DNA from: Haemophilus haemolyticus
Lineage (GTDB): Bacteria; Pseudomonadota; Gammaproteobacteria; Enterobacterales; Pasteurellaceae
Direction: 5' to 3'
NCBI RefSeq assembly: GCF_001679045.1
Contig: NZ_LYCK01000013.1
Span: 291,935 to 355,934, forward strand
Length of the DNA: 64,000 bases
The position numbers and the translations under genes were made by a program. The notes beneath the pieces were generated by a model. That model was not told the origin of the DNA, did not search any database, and saw only the letters and a list, made by a program, of their open reading frames with translations. Positions 43,774 through 55,044 of this stretch are shown here, in pieces. The number at the start of each line of letters is the position of its first letter. Position 1 is the stretch's first letter.

Positions 43774-44514
43774 TTATGAACCTAAACGCTGACGTACAAT
43801 TTCAAATAAACATACCCCTGTTGCGACAGATACATTTAATGATGAAACTGAACCAGCCATTGGAATGCTAATCAGTTGATCGCAATGTTCACGTGTTAAA
43901 CGACGCATTCCTTCTCCTTCAGCTCCCATGACAAGTGCTAGTGGCCCTGTCAGTTTGCTTTGATAAATAGTTTCAGTTGCTTCGCCAGCAGTGCCAACCA
44001 CCCAAATATTATGGTTTTGTTGTAAATCGCGTAGTGTGCGAGAAAGATTGGTTACACGAATTAATGGCACAGTTTCTGCTGCGCCACAAGCAACTTTACG
44101 CGCGATAGATGTTAATTGTGCTGATTTATCTTTCGGTACGATCACGGCCACTGCGCCCGCTGCATCCGCTGTTCGCAAACATGCTCCCAAGTTGTGGGGA
44201 TCTGTCACGCCATCTAAAACTAATAAAAGTGGATTTTGTTTATTCGCAAGAATTTCATCAAGATCATTTTCATTAAGTTCTTTTGCTGCTTGTACTCTAG
44301 CAATAACACCCTGATGAACCTCACCATCGGATTTTTTATCAAGTGTTTGTCGATTAACGAATTGCACACCAATTCCTAGTGAATAAAGCTCATTTAAGAG
44401 TGGCTGTAGACGTTTATCTTCACGGCCTTTAAGTACGAAGACTTCAATTAAACGTTCTGGAGAATGGGTTAAAATACTATTAACAGCATGAATGCCGTAG
44501 ATTTGTTCTGACAT
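43774..44514 (-). CDS. rlmB: 23S rRNA (guanosine-2'-O-)-methyltransferase RlmB
   Basis: The 246-aa SpoU-family enzyme methylates G2251 of 23S rRNA. Knotted motifs: [36 protein letters not shown] and [20 protein letters not shown]. The N-terminal part ([20 protein letters not shown]) is the RNA-binding domain. It is downstream of rnr in one operon, as in E. coli. Confidence 0.95.
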   Translation of the reverse strand: MSEQIYGIHAVNSILTHSPERLIEVFVLKGREDKRLQPLLNELYSLGIGVQFVNRQTLDKKSDGEVHQGVIARVQAAKELNENDLDEILANKQNPLLLVLDGVTDPHNLGACLRTADAAGAVAVIVPKDKSAQLTSIARKVACGAAETVPLIRVTNLSRTLRDLQQNHNIWVVGTAGEATETIYQSKLTGPLALVMGAEGEGMRRLTREHCDQLISIPMAGSVSSLNVSVATGVCLFEIVRQRLGS

Positions 44515-44569
44515 AAATTTCTCTTTTTCTTATTTGAATTTTTAATTCATTCTTAAAATTGGAAGTGAA

Positions 44570-46918
44570 TTATTTTCGTTTTCTAGATATTTTCTTCGAA
44601 ACTTCTTTCTTTTTTACTGCACTTTTTCGTTTCTGGGATGTTTTAGACGGTCGTTCTTTAAAGACTTTCTTGGCTTTTTCTTTCGCGGTTTTTCCCGCAC
44701 GATGAGGCTTACGTTCACTCCCCATCAGCGAGAAATCGACCATTTTATTTTCTAAATGTACCGCTTCAACTTTGATGCGAACTTTATCGCCTAAGCGATA
44801 TTGCATCCCGCTATTTTCGCCAATTAAACGCTGTTTTGCTGCATCGAATTGGTAATAATCGTTTTCTAAGGTGGAAATATGGACTAAACCATCGATGAAT
44901 AAATCATCTAAGCGTACAAATAAACCAAACCCCGTCACAGATGAAATAACACCGCTAAATTCACCGCCAACATGATCTTGCATATATTCGCATTTTAACC
45001 AATCTGCGACTTCACGAGTGGCGTCGTCAGCACGGCGTTCCGTCATTGAACAGTGATTGCCAAGTAAATCCATTTCATCAAAAGAGTAATGATAACCGCC
45101 TGTATCGGTGGTTTTACGTTTAGCGCCTTGTTCTTTAGCGAGTAAATACTTGATGCCTCGATGAAGTGTTAAGTCTGGATAACGGCGAATTGGCGAAGTA
45201 AAGTGTGCATACTCTTCCAAACCCAAACCAAAGTGCCCAATATTATCAGCGTGATAGACAGCTTGACTTAATGAACGTAGCAACATTGTTTGAATAAGTT
45301 CATGATCCGGTCGTTCTTTAACTTTTTCTAAGAGAGTAGCATAGTCTTTTGTGGTTGGTTTTAAGCCACCTTCTAAAGTTAAACCAAACTCACTTAAGAA
45401 AGTGCGGAAAGATGTTAATTTTTCTTCGCTCGGGGTGGCATGAATGCGATATAACGCAGGCTCTTTATGTTTTTCCATAAAATTGGCTGCTGCGATATTC
45501 GCAAGAATCATACATTCCTCAATGATTTTGTGAGCATCGTTACGAACAACGGGTTCAATACGCTCAATTCTCCCCATTGCATTAAAAATAAACTTAGTTT
45601 CAATGGTTTCAAAATCGATCGCACCACGTTGATGACGTGCACCAAGCAACGCTTGATAGAGTTTATAAAGATCTTCTAAATGAGACACAAGCGTAGAATA
45701 ACGAGAGCGTAATTCTTCATCGCCTTCAAGCATTTTGGCTACTTTGGTATAAGTGAGGCGGGCGTGAGAATTCATCACCGCCTCATAAAAGCGATAATCT
45801 GTGAGCTTACCTTTGGCTGAAATTTGCATCTCACACACCATACACAAACGATCCACTTGAGGGTTAAGAGAGCATAAGCCGTTCGATAAAATTTCAGGTA
45901 GCATTGGTACAACTCGGTTCGGGAAATAGACCGAGTTACCACGATTATGCGCTTCTACATCCAAAGCGGAACGTAAACGTACGTAATAACTGACATCCGC
46001 AATCGCGACCCAAAGTTTCCAGTCTTTGCCATGTTTTTCACAATAAACAGCATCGTCAAAATCGCGAGCATCTTCACCATCAATGGTTACAAGCGGTAAA
46101 TGGCGTAAATCCACACGGCCTTTTTTGGCTTCTTCTGGGACTTCTTCAGTGAATTTTTTGACGTATTTTTCCACCGTACTTGGAAACTTATGGGGGATAT
46201 CGTGGTTACGCAAGGCGATTTCCACTTCCATTCCTTTCGCCATGTTATCGCCTAGAATTTCAGTGATCACGCCAATTGGCTGGTTAAAACTAGCAGATCG
46301 TTCTTGCAATTCAACAACGACAACTTGTCCCATTCGAGCACCATTACGATGTTCATTTGGCACGAGAATATCTCGGCCAATTCTGCTGTCATCAGGCACG
46401 ACATAGCTAAAACCGTTTTCTAAGAAAAAGCGACCCACAATTTGTTTTTTACGGCTTTCTAATACGCGTACAATTCGCACTTCACGGCGACCACGACGAT
46501 CTAATCCTGCAGGCTGAGCTAAGACAAAATCTCCATGCATGACTCTTTGCATTTGATGGTTCGGAATGAATAAATCATCCTTTTTGCCATCGACCTGTAA
46601 AAAACCAAAACCTTCGCGATGACTAATTACCGTGCCTTTAAATAAATCTAATTTTTCTGGTAAGGCATAGCATTTACGTTTGGTGAACACCAATTGTCCA
46701 TCATTTTCCATCGCGCGTAATCGGCGACGCATCGCTTCTATTTGCTCTTCATTTCGAATGGAAAGTGCGGTCAAAATTTCATCCCGATTCATCGGTGCAT
46801 TATTGTCTCGAATAACGCTTAAAATAAATTCACGGCTTGGGATTGGATTGCCGTATTTTTCCAGTTCTCGTTTGTAATGCGGATCTTGGCTGATTAAGTT
46901 TTTACGTTTTTTTGTCAT
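44570..46918 (-). CDS. rnr: Ribonuclease R
   Basis: The 782-aa 3'-5' exoribonuclease degrades structured RNA and takes part in trans-translation. N-terminal winged helix and cold-shock domains ([20 protein letters not shown]); RNB catalytic core with [18 protein letters not shown] and its metal-binding aspartates; a C-terminal S1 domain ([20 protein letters not shown]) and a lysine-rich tail. It is transcribed ahead of rlmB. Confidence 0.96.
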   Translation of the reverse strand: MTKKRKNLISQDPHYKRELEKYGNPIPSREFILSVIRDNNAPMNRDEILTALSIRNEEQIEAMRRRLRAMENDGQLVFTKRKCYALPEKLDLFKGTVISHREGFGFLQVDGKKDDLFIPNHQMQRVMHGDFVLAQPAGLDRRGRREVRIVRVLESRKKQIVGRFFLENGFSYVVPDDSRIGRDILVPNEHRNGARMGQVVVVELQERSASFNQPIGVITEILGDNMAKGMEVEIALRNHDIPHKFPSTVEKYVKKFTEEVPEEAKKGRVDLRHLPLVTIDGEDARDFDDAVYCEKHGKDWKLWVAIADVSYYVRLRSALDVEAHNRGNSVYFPNRVVPMLPEILSNGLCSLNPQVDRLCMVCEMQISAKGKLTDYRFYEAVMNSHARLTYTKVAKMLEGDEELRSRYSTLVSHLEDLYKLYQALLGARHQRGAIDFETIETKFIFNAMGRIERIEPVVRNDAHKIIEECMILANIAAANFMEKHKEPALYRIHATPSEEKLTSFRTFLSEFGLTLEGGLKPTTKDYATLLEKVKERPDHELIQTMLLRSLSQAVYHADNIGHFGLGLEEYAHFTSPIRRYPDLTLHRGIKYLLAKEQGAKRKTTDTGGYHYSFDEMDLLGNHCSMTERRADDATREVADWLKCEYMQDHVGGEFSGVISSVTGFGLFVRLDDLFIDGLVHISTLENDYYQFDAAKQRLIGENSGMQYRLGDKVRIKVEAVHLENKMVDFSLMGSERKPHRAGKTAKEKAKKVFKERPSKTSQKRKSAVKKKEVSKKISRKRK

Positions 46919-46986
46919 TATTTTTTACAGTTTTAAAAAGTGCGGAGAGTTTGACACTGTAAGGGGGATAATGCAAGGAAAAGAAA

Positions 46987-47011
46987 ATCTGCACTCGTGA
47001 TGAGTGCAGAT
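46987..47011 (-). terminator. terminator of the yedE-like gene
   Basis: ATCTGCACTC and GAGTGCAGAT pair perfectly around GTGAT; on the minus strand TTTTCTTTT follows. Confidence 0.8.
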
Positions 47012-47021
47012 AGAAAGTGAA

Positions 47022-48080
47022 TTAAGCGGATTTTTTGGTAAAGCCAATATAGGCGCAGAATATAAATCCAAGCACTAAAGCATAAGTCGTGAATTCACCA
47101 ATGCCAGCACCTGAAGCGGCAAGGCTTAAACGATGCGCAGCAGCTGCACCTAAAAGCATACCAAGCACAAAAATAGCGGAGTCATTATCGCCTTCACCAA
47201 GATGAACTAAATGTTTGCCTGGACAACCACCGCCAAGGGCGAAGCATAAGCCGCAAAGTGCCATGCCGAGGAAGTTCCAAAGATATTGATTATGTGCACC
47301 AGGTTGTTGTTCAAACCCTAAATGGAATTGACCAAGTAAAGCATTGGTAATAGCAGCAAATACCACTAAAGCGATGACACCGTTCAATAATGAAGAATCA
47401 CGGAATAGAATAAAATTACGGAATGCGCCAATTGAGCAGAAACGTGATTTTTGCATTAATACCCCTACGATTAGCCCACCCAATAAAGATAATGCCCAAA
47501 ATGCATGTTGTGCGCCAGGGCCTTTTTGTGAGAAATAAAGCGGTAAGCCTTCGCCAAAACTAAATTGAGTGATAACGCCAATAAGTAATAAACCCGCGAT
47601 AATGACAGAAATCCAGCCTGTAACAGGAGCTTGTTCTTTTGCTTTACCGAGCGAAAATCCTCGATTGCTAAAGAAAATTCCACCTAGTACGCCGACAAAT
47701 AAACCGACAATACCAGCAATCGCAGATAAATCGCCACCGCCTAGACGCAAATATGCGCGCCATGGACAACCTAAGAAAGTTAGAGCGCCAATCATGGCAA
47801 ATACGCCTAAAATTAAGCGAATGAATGGCGATGAACCACCACGAGCACGGAATTCTTTTGCAAATAATGCACTCACTAACGCACCGAAAATTAATCCGAT
47901 GAGTTCGGGGCGAATATATTGAAGTGGAGCGGCTTGATGTAAGCCAATGGAGCCAGCTGTATCGCGTAAGAAACAGGCTGCGCAGAATCCCATATTGCCG
48001 GGATTCCCGCTATAAGTAAGTAGTGGAGCGATGATACCAAGTGCAGCACCTGCAACCACAGGCCATTTTGATCCTTTCAT
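47022..48080 (-). CDS. yedE: YedE-family selenium/sulfur permease
   Basis: The 352-aa polytopic membrane protein (about 9-10 helices) matches YedE/TsuA-like transporters. Pore cysteines are in NMGFCAACFLRDTAGSIGLH, GCPWRAYLRLGGGDL, KSRFCSIGAFRNF and GGGCPGKHLVHLGEGD. The family imports thiosulfate or handles selenium; the YedE branch is tied to selenium metabolism, and H. influenzae makes selenoproteins. Single gene with its own terminator. Confidence 0.85.
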   Translation of the reverse strand: MKGSKWPVVAGAALGIIAPLLTYSGNPGNMGFCAACFLRDTAGSIGLHQAAPLQYIRPELIGLIFGALVSALFAKEFRARGGSSPFIRLILGVFAMIGALTFLGCPWRAYLRLGGGDLSAIAGIVGLFVGVLGGIFFSNRGFSLGKAKEQAPVTGWISVIIAGLLLIGVITQFSFGEGLPLYFSQKGPGAQHAFWALSLLGGLIVGVLMQKSRFCSIGAFRNFILFRDSSLLNGVIALVVFAAITNALLGQFHLGFEQQPGAHNQYLWNFLGMALCGLCFALGGGCPGKHLVHLGEGDNDSAIFVLGMLLGAAAAHRLSLAASGAGIGEFTTYALVLGFIFCAYIGFTKKSA

Positions 48081-48307
48081 AATGAAACCCTTGTGATATC
48101 TAAAGTTAAAGTAAATTGTGTACTCTCGAATACTCGAAAAGCACGTTCATTTTAATCTAAGAAGTTAAATGGTAAAGAATGTTTTGATGAAAAGATGAGA
48201 TAAATCAAAAATTTGCTACGAAAAAAGTGCGGTAAAATTTTTATTGATTGTCGTAATGAAAATAAAAGATCTATACTAACTCCGTTTATTTTTACTCGGA
48301 AGATACT

Positions 48308-50203
48308 ATGACAGAACGTTCAGCCAATATTATTACCCACGATCCTTTTGGTAGCTTGCTTGGATATGCACCTGGTGGCGTGGCAATTTATTCCTCTGAT
48401 TACAATACTGCAGATGATAAAGAGTTCCCGAATGATGCCGCATTTCGCAGTTATCTAGGGCGAGAATATATGGGCTATAAATGGCAGTGTGTGGAATTTG
48501 CACGTCGTTATTTATATCTCAATCATGGCGTTGTGTTTGCTGATGTCGGTATGGCGTACGAGATTTTTTCTTTACGTTTTTTACGCCAAGTGGTGAACGA
48601 TGCCTTGTTGCCTTTGCAGGCATTTGCTAATGGTTGCAAACGTAAACCTCAAGCAGGTTCCTTATTAATTTGGCAAGATGGGGGAGAATTTAAACACACG
48701 GGGCATGTGGCAATTATCACTGAGGTGTTGCCTGATCGTATTCGAATCGCTGAGCAAAATGTGATTCATTCCCGCTTGCCGAGTGGTCAGCAATGGACAC
48801 GCGAATTGCCGATGATTGTTTCAGAACAAGGTTATTTTATACAAGATACTTTTGATGATACTAAAATTCTTGGTTGGATGATTCAAACGAACGACACTGA
48901 ATTTTCAGAACCCCAACCTTTCCCAAAATCAACCGCACTTCGGTTACAAGCTCATCATGTTGACAATCACGGTCAATTTAGTGGGAAATGGTTAAATGAA
49001 AATGAGCCATTTGACGAGGCTTATATCAAGGCGATGGGCGGGCATAAAGTCAGTCATTCTGATCAATATCGCTATTTTGCTATGTCTGAAAGCGCTCAAC
49101 AGGAATTAATTCACGCCACTAATGAACTGCATTTGATGTATCTGCATGCAACAGACAAAGTACTCAAAGATGATAACCTGTTGCAATATTTTAATATTCC
49201 TAAATTACTTTGGCCTCGTTTACGACTTTCTTGGCAAAATCGCCGTTATCAGACGATTACTGGTCGTTTAGATTTCTGTATGAGTGAACGAGGTTTGAAA
49301 GTCTATGAATATAATGCAGATTCAGCTTCTTGCCATGCTGAAGCGGGCGATATTATGAATCGCTGGGCAAAACAAGCTGGTGGAGTATTGGGGAAAAATC
49401 CGTCTGATGGCTTACGTAATGCGTTAGCTGATTGTTGGCAACATAGTCAAGCCTCAAAATTAGTTCATATTCTGCAAGATCACGATGATGAAGAAGATTA
49501 CCACGCCATGTTTATGCAACAGGCATTAGTGCAAGCGGGATTTCAAGCCAAAATTATTCATGGCACAGAAGGCTTACATTGGGATAATCGTGGTCGCCTG
49601 ATTGATGATGAAAATAACCAAATTCAAACCGTTTGGAAAACCTGGGCATGGGAAACCATGCTGGAACAACTTCGTGAAGATGCAACAGGAATGGAAGTCG
49701 CTCCACCTATTCGCACAGGTTATCCTGAAGATAAAGTGCGGTTAATTGATGTACTACTTCGCCCTGAAGTGTTGGTTTATGAACCGCTTTGGACGGCAAT
49801 TCCAAGCAACAAAGCGATTTTGCCTGTGCTTTGGTCTTTATTCCCTAATCATCGTTATTTGTTAGAGGCAAGTTTTCATCTCACACCAAACTTAATCCAA
49901 AACGGCTATGCACAAAAACCAATTGCAGGTCGCCGAGGTGATAACGTTAAATTGATTGGTGAAAATAATTCCATGTTAGACACAACCGATGGGCAGTTTA
50001 GTCAGCAAGATAGTATCTATCAACAACTTTGGTGCTTACCACAAGTGGAAGATCAATATTTGCAAGTCTGTACTTTTACTGTTGGAGGGCATTATGGTGG
50101 AACTTGCCTACGTTCTGATTCAAGTCGTGTTATTGTAGGAAATAGCGATATGCAGCCTTTGAGGGTGTTGAAGGATAAGGTGTTTTTTGGACAAAATAAA
50201 TGA
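48308..50203 (+). CDS. gss: bifunctional glutathionylspermidine amidase/synthetase
   Basis: The 631-aa enzyme makes and hydrolyses glutathionylspermidine, which buffers thiols and polyamines. N-terminal CHAP amidase with Cys61 in YKWQCVEFARRYLYLNHG and the His in HTGHVAIITEVLP. The C-terminal ATP-grasp synthetase has ITGRLDFCMSERGLKVYEYN and PIAGRRGDNVKLIGE. Length near E. coli Gss (619). The upstream gap to yedE (227 bp) holds divergent promoters and one uptake signal. Confidence 0.92.
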   Translation: MTERSANIITHDPFGSLLGYAPGGVAIYSSDYNTADDKEFPNDAAFRSYLGREYMGYKWQCVEFARRYLYLNHGVVFADVGMAYEIFSLRFLRQVVNDALLPLQAFANGCKRKPQAGSLLIWQDGGEFKHTGHVAIITEVLPDRIRIAEQNVIHSRLPSGQQWTRELPMIVSEQGYFIQDTFDDTKILGWMIQTNDTEFSEPQPFPKSTALRLQAHHVDNHGQFSGKWLNENEPFDEAYIKAMGGHKVSHSDQYRYFAMSESAQQELIHATNELHLMYLHATDKVLKDDNLLQYFNIPKLLWPRLRLSWQNRRYQTITGRLDFCMSERGLKVYEYNADSASCHAEAGDIMNRWAKQAGGVLGKNPSDGLRNALADCWQHSQASKLVHILQDHDDEEDYHAMFMQQALVQAGFQAKIIHGTEGLHWDNRGRLIDDENNQIQTVWKTWAWETMLEQLREDATGMEVAPPIRTGYPEDKVRLIDVLLRPEVLVYEPLWTAIPSNKAILPVLWSLFPNHRYLLEASFHLTPNLIQNGYAQKPIAGRRGDNVKLIGENNSMLDTTDGQFSQQDSIYQQLWCLPQVEDQYLQVCTFTVGGHYGGTCLRSDSSRVIVGNSDMQPLRVLKDKVFFGQNK

Positions 50204-50333
50204 TCAGGTTGCCGTGCATTACTTACTAAAATAGAGTATTATCAAAGGTTCTAATTTTTTAAGATTTGCGGAATTTTTACCGCACTTTACTCGAATTTAT
50301 ATTTTTCTATTTATAAGTTATAAGGCAACCATA

Positions 50334-53300
50334 ATGCATCAAATCAATTTGTTTCGTCCAACACTTTTGGCATTAAGTCTTGCTTTTGCGAATTCTTACG
50401 CGCAAGCCTCAATGGTCCGTAATGATGTGGACTACCAATTTTTCCGTGATTTTGCTGAAAATAAAGGACAATTTTCAGTCGGATCTAGCAATATTCCCGT
50501 TTTTAATAAACAAGGTCAGAAGATTGCAACAGTATTACCCAATTTACCGATGCCTGATTTACATGTGGCAAATAGGGTAAGCGGTATTGCAACTTTGTTT
50601 AATCCTCAGTATATCGCCAGTGTAAAACATAACTTAGGTTATGGCTCGGTACAATTTGGCGATAGTGATAATAATTCAGATAGTCATTATTTTAATTATC
50701 TTATTACAGATCGAAATAATCATAGCCGGCTGGATTTTCATGCTCCGCGGTTACATAAATTAGTGACCGAAGTCGCACCGATACCACTAAATAATATTGC
50801 ATTTGATAATGCTAAAAAAACAGGGCCAAGCAATGGCGCTTTTTTAGATAAAAATCGTTATCCGTACTTTGTACGAGTAGGCTCTGGACGTCAATATCTA
50901 AGAAGTAAAGATGGTAAAGACAAAACATCTTTAACATCTGCCTATCATTATCTTACTGGTGGAATACCGCTCTCACCACGAGGATCAATGGACAATTGGA
51001 TATTATTTAATGGTGATATTTATGATGGGCTAGTAACTTACGGTTTGCCTGGTGATAGTGGCTCACCGCTATTTGCTTATGATGCGAAGGAAAAACGCTG
51101 GGTATTAGCCGCAGTGCTATCTACTTTTGCAAATTATGATCGGACTGAGAACATTTATACGATTATTCAACCTGATGTCATAGCACAAGCTTTTAAAGAC
51201 GATGAGATTCAGATTCCATTTCGCGCTAAAGAGATCCAATGGCGGAATTTAGGTAATGGCGATAGTGTATTAAAAAATGGTGCTGAAAATATTCATGTGG
51301 CATTAGAAAGTTCATCTAAAAAATCATTAGATCAAAATACGCAACGCCCTTCTTTAGATAATGGTAAGACTATTCATTTCCAAGGTGGTGATGGTTCAAC
51401 TCTCATTCTTAAAGATAGTATTAACCAAGGTGCGGGGGCTTTATACTTCAATCAAAATGCCATTGTTCGCGCAGAAAATAATGATACGACTTGGCTAGGA
51501 GCGGGAGTTGTCGTTCACGGTGATAAAACGGTTCATTGGCGCGTAAAAAATCCTATTAATGACCGTCTGTCAAAATTAGGTTCAGGCACACTTTATATTG
51601 ATGGTCAAGGCAAAAATCTAGGTGATATTAGTGTAGGCGATGGAACAGTAGTACTTGATCAAAAGTCGTTTAATGGACAGCAGCAAGCCTTTAATCAAGT
51701 TGGGATAACAAGTGGCCGAGGAACAGTTATTCTTGCTAATAATAAGCAGGTCAATCCAGACAACATTTACTTTGGTTTCCGAGGTGGGCGATTAGATGTT
51801 AATGGAAGTTCGCTCACTTTCCATCGTATTCAAAATGCTGATGACGGTGCAAAAATTGTCAATAATCACCGCACTTATGCCGCTGAAATTAATATAATTG
51901 GTCGTAATGATGTAACGGCTCAAAATATAGAATGGGTAAAATGGGGACAGGAGCCGACCACTTCGTTTGCGTTGTATGAATATAAAAATAATCATAGAAA
52001 TAACCGATTCGATTATTTCCGTTTAAAAGATGGAAAAAATCCACGGGCTTATTTCCCTTTGGATATGGAAACCACCAATGATTGGGAATTTTTAGGTAAC
52101 GACAAACAAAAAGTTGTAGGAAACGCAGTCGCAAAAGAAAATGCGAAAAAACGTTTAGATACGTTTAGTGGTTTCCTTGGCGAGTATGATTCTCAACGTT
52201 ATAACGGTGCATTAACATTTAATTACAATCCTAACCATCACAATAGCGTGCTTGTATTGAATGGCGGAACTAACTTAAATGGTAATGTAAATGTATCAGC
52301 AGGGCATCTAGTGCTTTCTGGCATTCCTACGCCTCATGCTTATGATCATTTAAACAAAAAAGAAGTTGTAGATGAAAATAGTTGGATTAATCGCCAATTC
52401 AAAGCGCGCGAATTTAATGTTTCAGGCAATGCAAAACTAGAAAGTAGTCGTAATGTAAGCTTGTTAGAAGGAAATTTCAATGCTCGACATCAAGCCCAAA
52501 TTCAACTAGGTTTTACTCAAGGTAAATCCAGTGAATGTATTCGTGCATCTTATACAGGTTACACCACATGTTCTGATAATAAGACTTTAGGGCGTCAGGC
52601 TTTTGAACATATGCCTGTGACGGTTGTGCGTGGCAATGTGGATTTAAAAGATAATAGCCAGCTTAATTTAGGTAAAGCGCATTTAATTGGGCGTATTAAT
52701 GCGATGCCAATGACACAAGTTCGTTTACAACCTAATAGCCAATGGACATTAAATGGAAATAGTGCGGTAGGAAATTTAGATCTTTTACCTAATAGCCAGA
52801 TCACATTAAATACAGGTTATGATAATGTGAATAAAAACTATCGTGGTTGGATTCAATTTAATGAGTTAACAATTAATGGAAAATTGACAGGGAATGGTCA
52901 CTTCCGTTTCTTAACCAATGTGGCGGAACGTAGAGGCGATCATATTACAGTAAATGGGCTTGCTTCAGGTTCTTACATCCTTTCTGTAAAAAATACGGGT
53001 AAAGAACCTAATGAAGTAAATCCATTAAGCCTTGTTAAATTAAATCATCCAAATCAGAGAATGGGGCAAGCTCGTTTTGCGCTTGAAAATGGTTATGTTG
53101 ATTTAGGGGCATATCGTTATATTTTAGCTAATCGCAACAATGATTATCGCTTATATAACCCGTTGCGTGAGGCTGAACAGTCTTTTCAAGGTAGTGAGCA
53201 ACTTATTGCAAATAGTCAACGTGAATTTGAGAAAGTGCATCAATCACTTAATCAAAAGCAACAAGAGCTAAATCGATTAAATGCTCAATATGAGGATGTG

Positions 53301-54848
53301 AAAGCAAAAGAAAATACTTATAAATCACATGTTGCACGATTGCTTTCAGATATAAATCAAACTAATAATCAAATTGATAATGCTTTTAATGAATACAATC
53401 GCACGCCTCGTATTCGTTTTATTAAACGTCGACGACTATATGACCAATTTACGCAATATAAGTCTAAGTTAGAAAATCAACGTAATGAATATCGTAATAT
53501 TAATTCTCAAGCAAATTATTATGCGCAACAAGTGTCTTCGGTACTCGGTAGCGTTAATTCGATAAAAAATGAAGTGAATTCACTTTCATCTAAACAAGGT
53601 AGTTTGCAAGCAGAATTAAATCGTTTACAAGCGGGTTATGCCAATAAAATTGGACAAGCCCAAAAACTTTGTACTGCCCAAGGGCTTTCATCGGATGTAT
53701 GTCGAAAAGTTGCTAAAGTCGCAAATGATAGTGATCTAGCGGCTTTTGAAGCGGAGCTTGATGCAAATATTGAGCAAGTAGAATTTGCTCAACAAGTATT
53801 AGAACATGCTAAAGCATCTGGTGATGAAAGTGCGGTTCATTTTGCGCAAGAAAATTTAGATCAAGCTATACGATCTCTCGTTAATGCGCTTGAAGATACT
53901 TATACAACTTTAGGCGATATCAATCATTTCTTAGGTGTGATCCCTGAAGATGTCGCAATTCCTGTACAGGCTCAGCTTATCAGTCGTTATTCTAATACTG
54001 CTTTATCAGAGCTTTCTGCAAATGTGAATTCGGCATTACAAATTGGACGAAATTTAGATCGTCATTTATTAAGCCAAGATAAATCGAATGTTTGGGTGAA
54101 TACCGAAGCAAGTCAGAGAACTTATCGATCTGACTATAATCGTCCATATAAGCAAAATTTAACTTTGACTCAAATTGGTATGGCTCAGAGATTAAATTCG
54201 AATATGCAAATTGGTGCGGTGCTTTCTCATTCTCGTGCGAATAATGAGTTTGATGAAAATGTATCGGGTGCAAACCGACTAACTAGCATAAATGGTTTTA
54301 TTAAAGGCGAGTGGAATAATGGCGTCTTTGCAAGTTTCGACTTAGGTTATGGGCGTAGCCGCAACAATGTGAAATTTGACGAAGAAAACAAAACGTTCCA
54401 CCGTAATATTTTGAGTGCAGGCGGAAATATTGGAGCTTCTTTAGACTGGGGAGTTAATGTTACACCTTCAGTGGGGATGCGTTATTACCGTCTATCTGGC
54501 ACAAACTACCAATTAGGCGGTGCAAATATCAACAGTAAAACCTTACATTTAACGACTTACCGTGCTGGTGTAATGTTAGATAAAATGTTTGATATTAATG
54601 GTGTAAAATTCACCCCAAGTTTCTCAAGCAATTACTATGATGCCACTCAACGAAAACTTGCTATTGACGGTGTATTAAGCGTCAATGATGTCGCATTAAA
54701 ACAACAATTCGGTCGTTATTTTACTCATGAACTTGGTTTTAGTGCTCAGATGAAACAGTGGAATATAAGCACGAATATTGGAATGCTTAAGGGCTCTGAT
54801 GTTGCGCTACAGAAATTTGCTTCATTAAAAGTTGGTTTTACTTGGTAG
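50334..54848 (+). CDS. S6-family serine protease autotransporter (Hap/IgA1 protease-like)
   Basis: The 1504-aa product has a signal peptide (1-26, ending SYAQA). The S6 protease domain has His99 (ASVKHN), a DFHAPRLHKLVTEVAPI region, and Ser242 in GLPGDSGSP. A beta-helix passenger follows to about 960 (SGRGTVILANNKQ, YFGFRGGRLDVNGSS). A long coiled-coil linker (about 965-1200) replaces the usual basic/proline-rich linker, and the C-terminal 270 residues form the barrel ending KVGFTW. The protease and early passenger look closer to Hap than to classical IgA1 protease, so the substrate (self, adhesion, IgA1) is open. It lies between gss and brnQ. Confidence 0.88.
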   Translation: MHQINLFRPTLLALSLAFANSYAQASMVRNDVDYQFFRDFAENKGQFSVGSSNIPVFNKQGQKIATVLPNLPMPDLHVANRVSGIATLFNPQYIASVKHNLGYGSVQFGDSDNNSDSHYFNYLITDRNNHSRLDFHAPRLHKLVTEVAPIPLNNIAFDNAKKTGPSNGAFLDKNRYPYFVRVGSGRQYLRSKDGKDKTSLTSAYHYLTGGIPLSPRGSMDNWILFNGDIYDGLVTYGLPGDSGSPLFAYDAKEKRWVLAAVLSTFANYDRTENIYTIIQPDVIAQAFKDDEIQIPFRAKEIQWRNLGNGDSVLKNGAENIHVALESSSKKSLDQNTQRPSLDNGKTIHFQGGDGSTLILKDSINQGAGALYFNQNAIVRAENNDTTWLGAGVVVHGDKTVHWRVKNPINDRLSKLGSGTLYIDGQGKNLGDISVGDGTVVLDQKSFNGQQQAFNQVGITSGRGTVILANNKQVNPDNIYFGFRGGRLDVNGSSLTFHRIQNADDGAKIVNNHRTYAAEINIIGRNDVTAQNIEWVKWGQEPTTSFALYEYKNNHRNNRFDYFRLKDGKNPRAYFPLDMETTNDWEFLGNDKQKVVGNAVAKENAKKRLDTFSGFLGEYDSQRYNGALTFNYNPNHHNSVLVLNGGTNLNGNVNVSAGHLVLSGIPTPHAYDHLNKKEVVDENSWINRQFKAREFNVSGNAKLESSRNVSLLEGNFNARHQAQIQLGFTQGKSSECIRASYTGYTTCSDNKTLGRQAFEHMPVTVVRGNVDLKDNSQLNLGKAHLIGRINAMPMTQVRLQPNSQWTLNGNSAVGNLDLLPNSQITLNTGYDNVNKNYRGWIQFNELTINGKLTGNGHFRFLTNVAERRGDHITVNGLASGSYILSVKNTGKEPNEVNPLSLVKLNHPNQRMGQARFALENGYVDLGAYRYILANRNNDYRLYNPLREAEQSFQGSEQLIANSQREFEKVHQSLNQKQQELNRLNAQYEDVKAKENTYKSHVARLLSDINQTNNQIDNAFNEYNRTPRIRFIKRRRLYDQFTQYKSKLENQRNEYRNINSQANYYAQQVSSVLGSVNSIKNEVNSLSSKQGSLQAELNRLQAGYANKIGQAQKLCTAQGLSSDVCRKVAKVANDSDLAAFEAELDANIEQVEFAQQVLEHAKASGDESAVHFAQENLDQAIRSLVNALEDTYTTLGDINHFLGVIPEDVAIPVQAQLISRYSNTALSELSANVNSALQIGRNLDRHLLSQDKSNVWVNTEASQRTYRSDYNRPYKQNLTLTQIGMAQRLNSNMQIGAVLSHSRANNEFDENVSGANRLTSINGFIKGEWNNGVFASFDLGYGRSRNNVKFDEENKTFHRNILSAGGNIGASLDWGVNVTPSVGMRYYRLSGTNYQLGGANINSKTLHLTTYRAGVMLDKMFDINGVKFTPSFSSNYYDATQRKLAIDGVLSVNDVALKQQFGRYFTHELGFSAQMKQWNISTNIGMLKGSDVALQKFASLKVGFTW

Positions 54849-54888
54849 AAGTGCGGTAGAAATTTAGAGCAAAATAAATACTAGCTTT

Positions 54889-54929
54889 AAGGACTGATGA
54901 CGATATTTATCGGGCTCAGTCCTTTTTAT
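54889..54929 (+). terminator. terminator of the autotransporter gene
   Basis: AAGGACTGA and TCAGTCCTT pair around a 17-nt loop, followed by TTTATTTTG. Confidence 0.8.
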
Positions 54930-54975
54930 TTTGTATTTTTTAGGGTGAGGGTTCTAGATTGGAATAAAAAATCAA

Positions 54976-55012
54976 CCATCAAACAGTGGTTATATAGTCC
55001 CATGTTTGATGG
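54976..55012 (-). terminator. terminator of brnQ
   Basis: CCATCAAACA and TGTTTGATGG pair perfectly; on the minus strand TTGATTTTTTA follows. Confidence 0.75.
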
Positions 55013-55044
55013 CTGATGAAGATTAGTTTTACTTTTTTTTAATA

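Noticed and set aside
50203..50334. Simple-sequence phase-variation tract controlling the autotransporter
   Set aside because: No tetranucleotide or homopolymer run of useful length is present in the promoter or early coding sequence.
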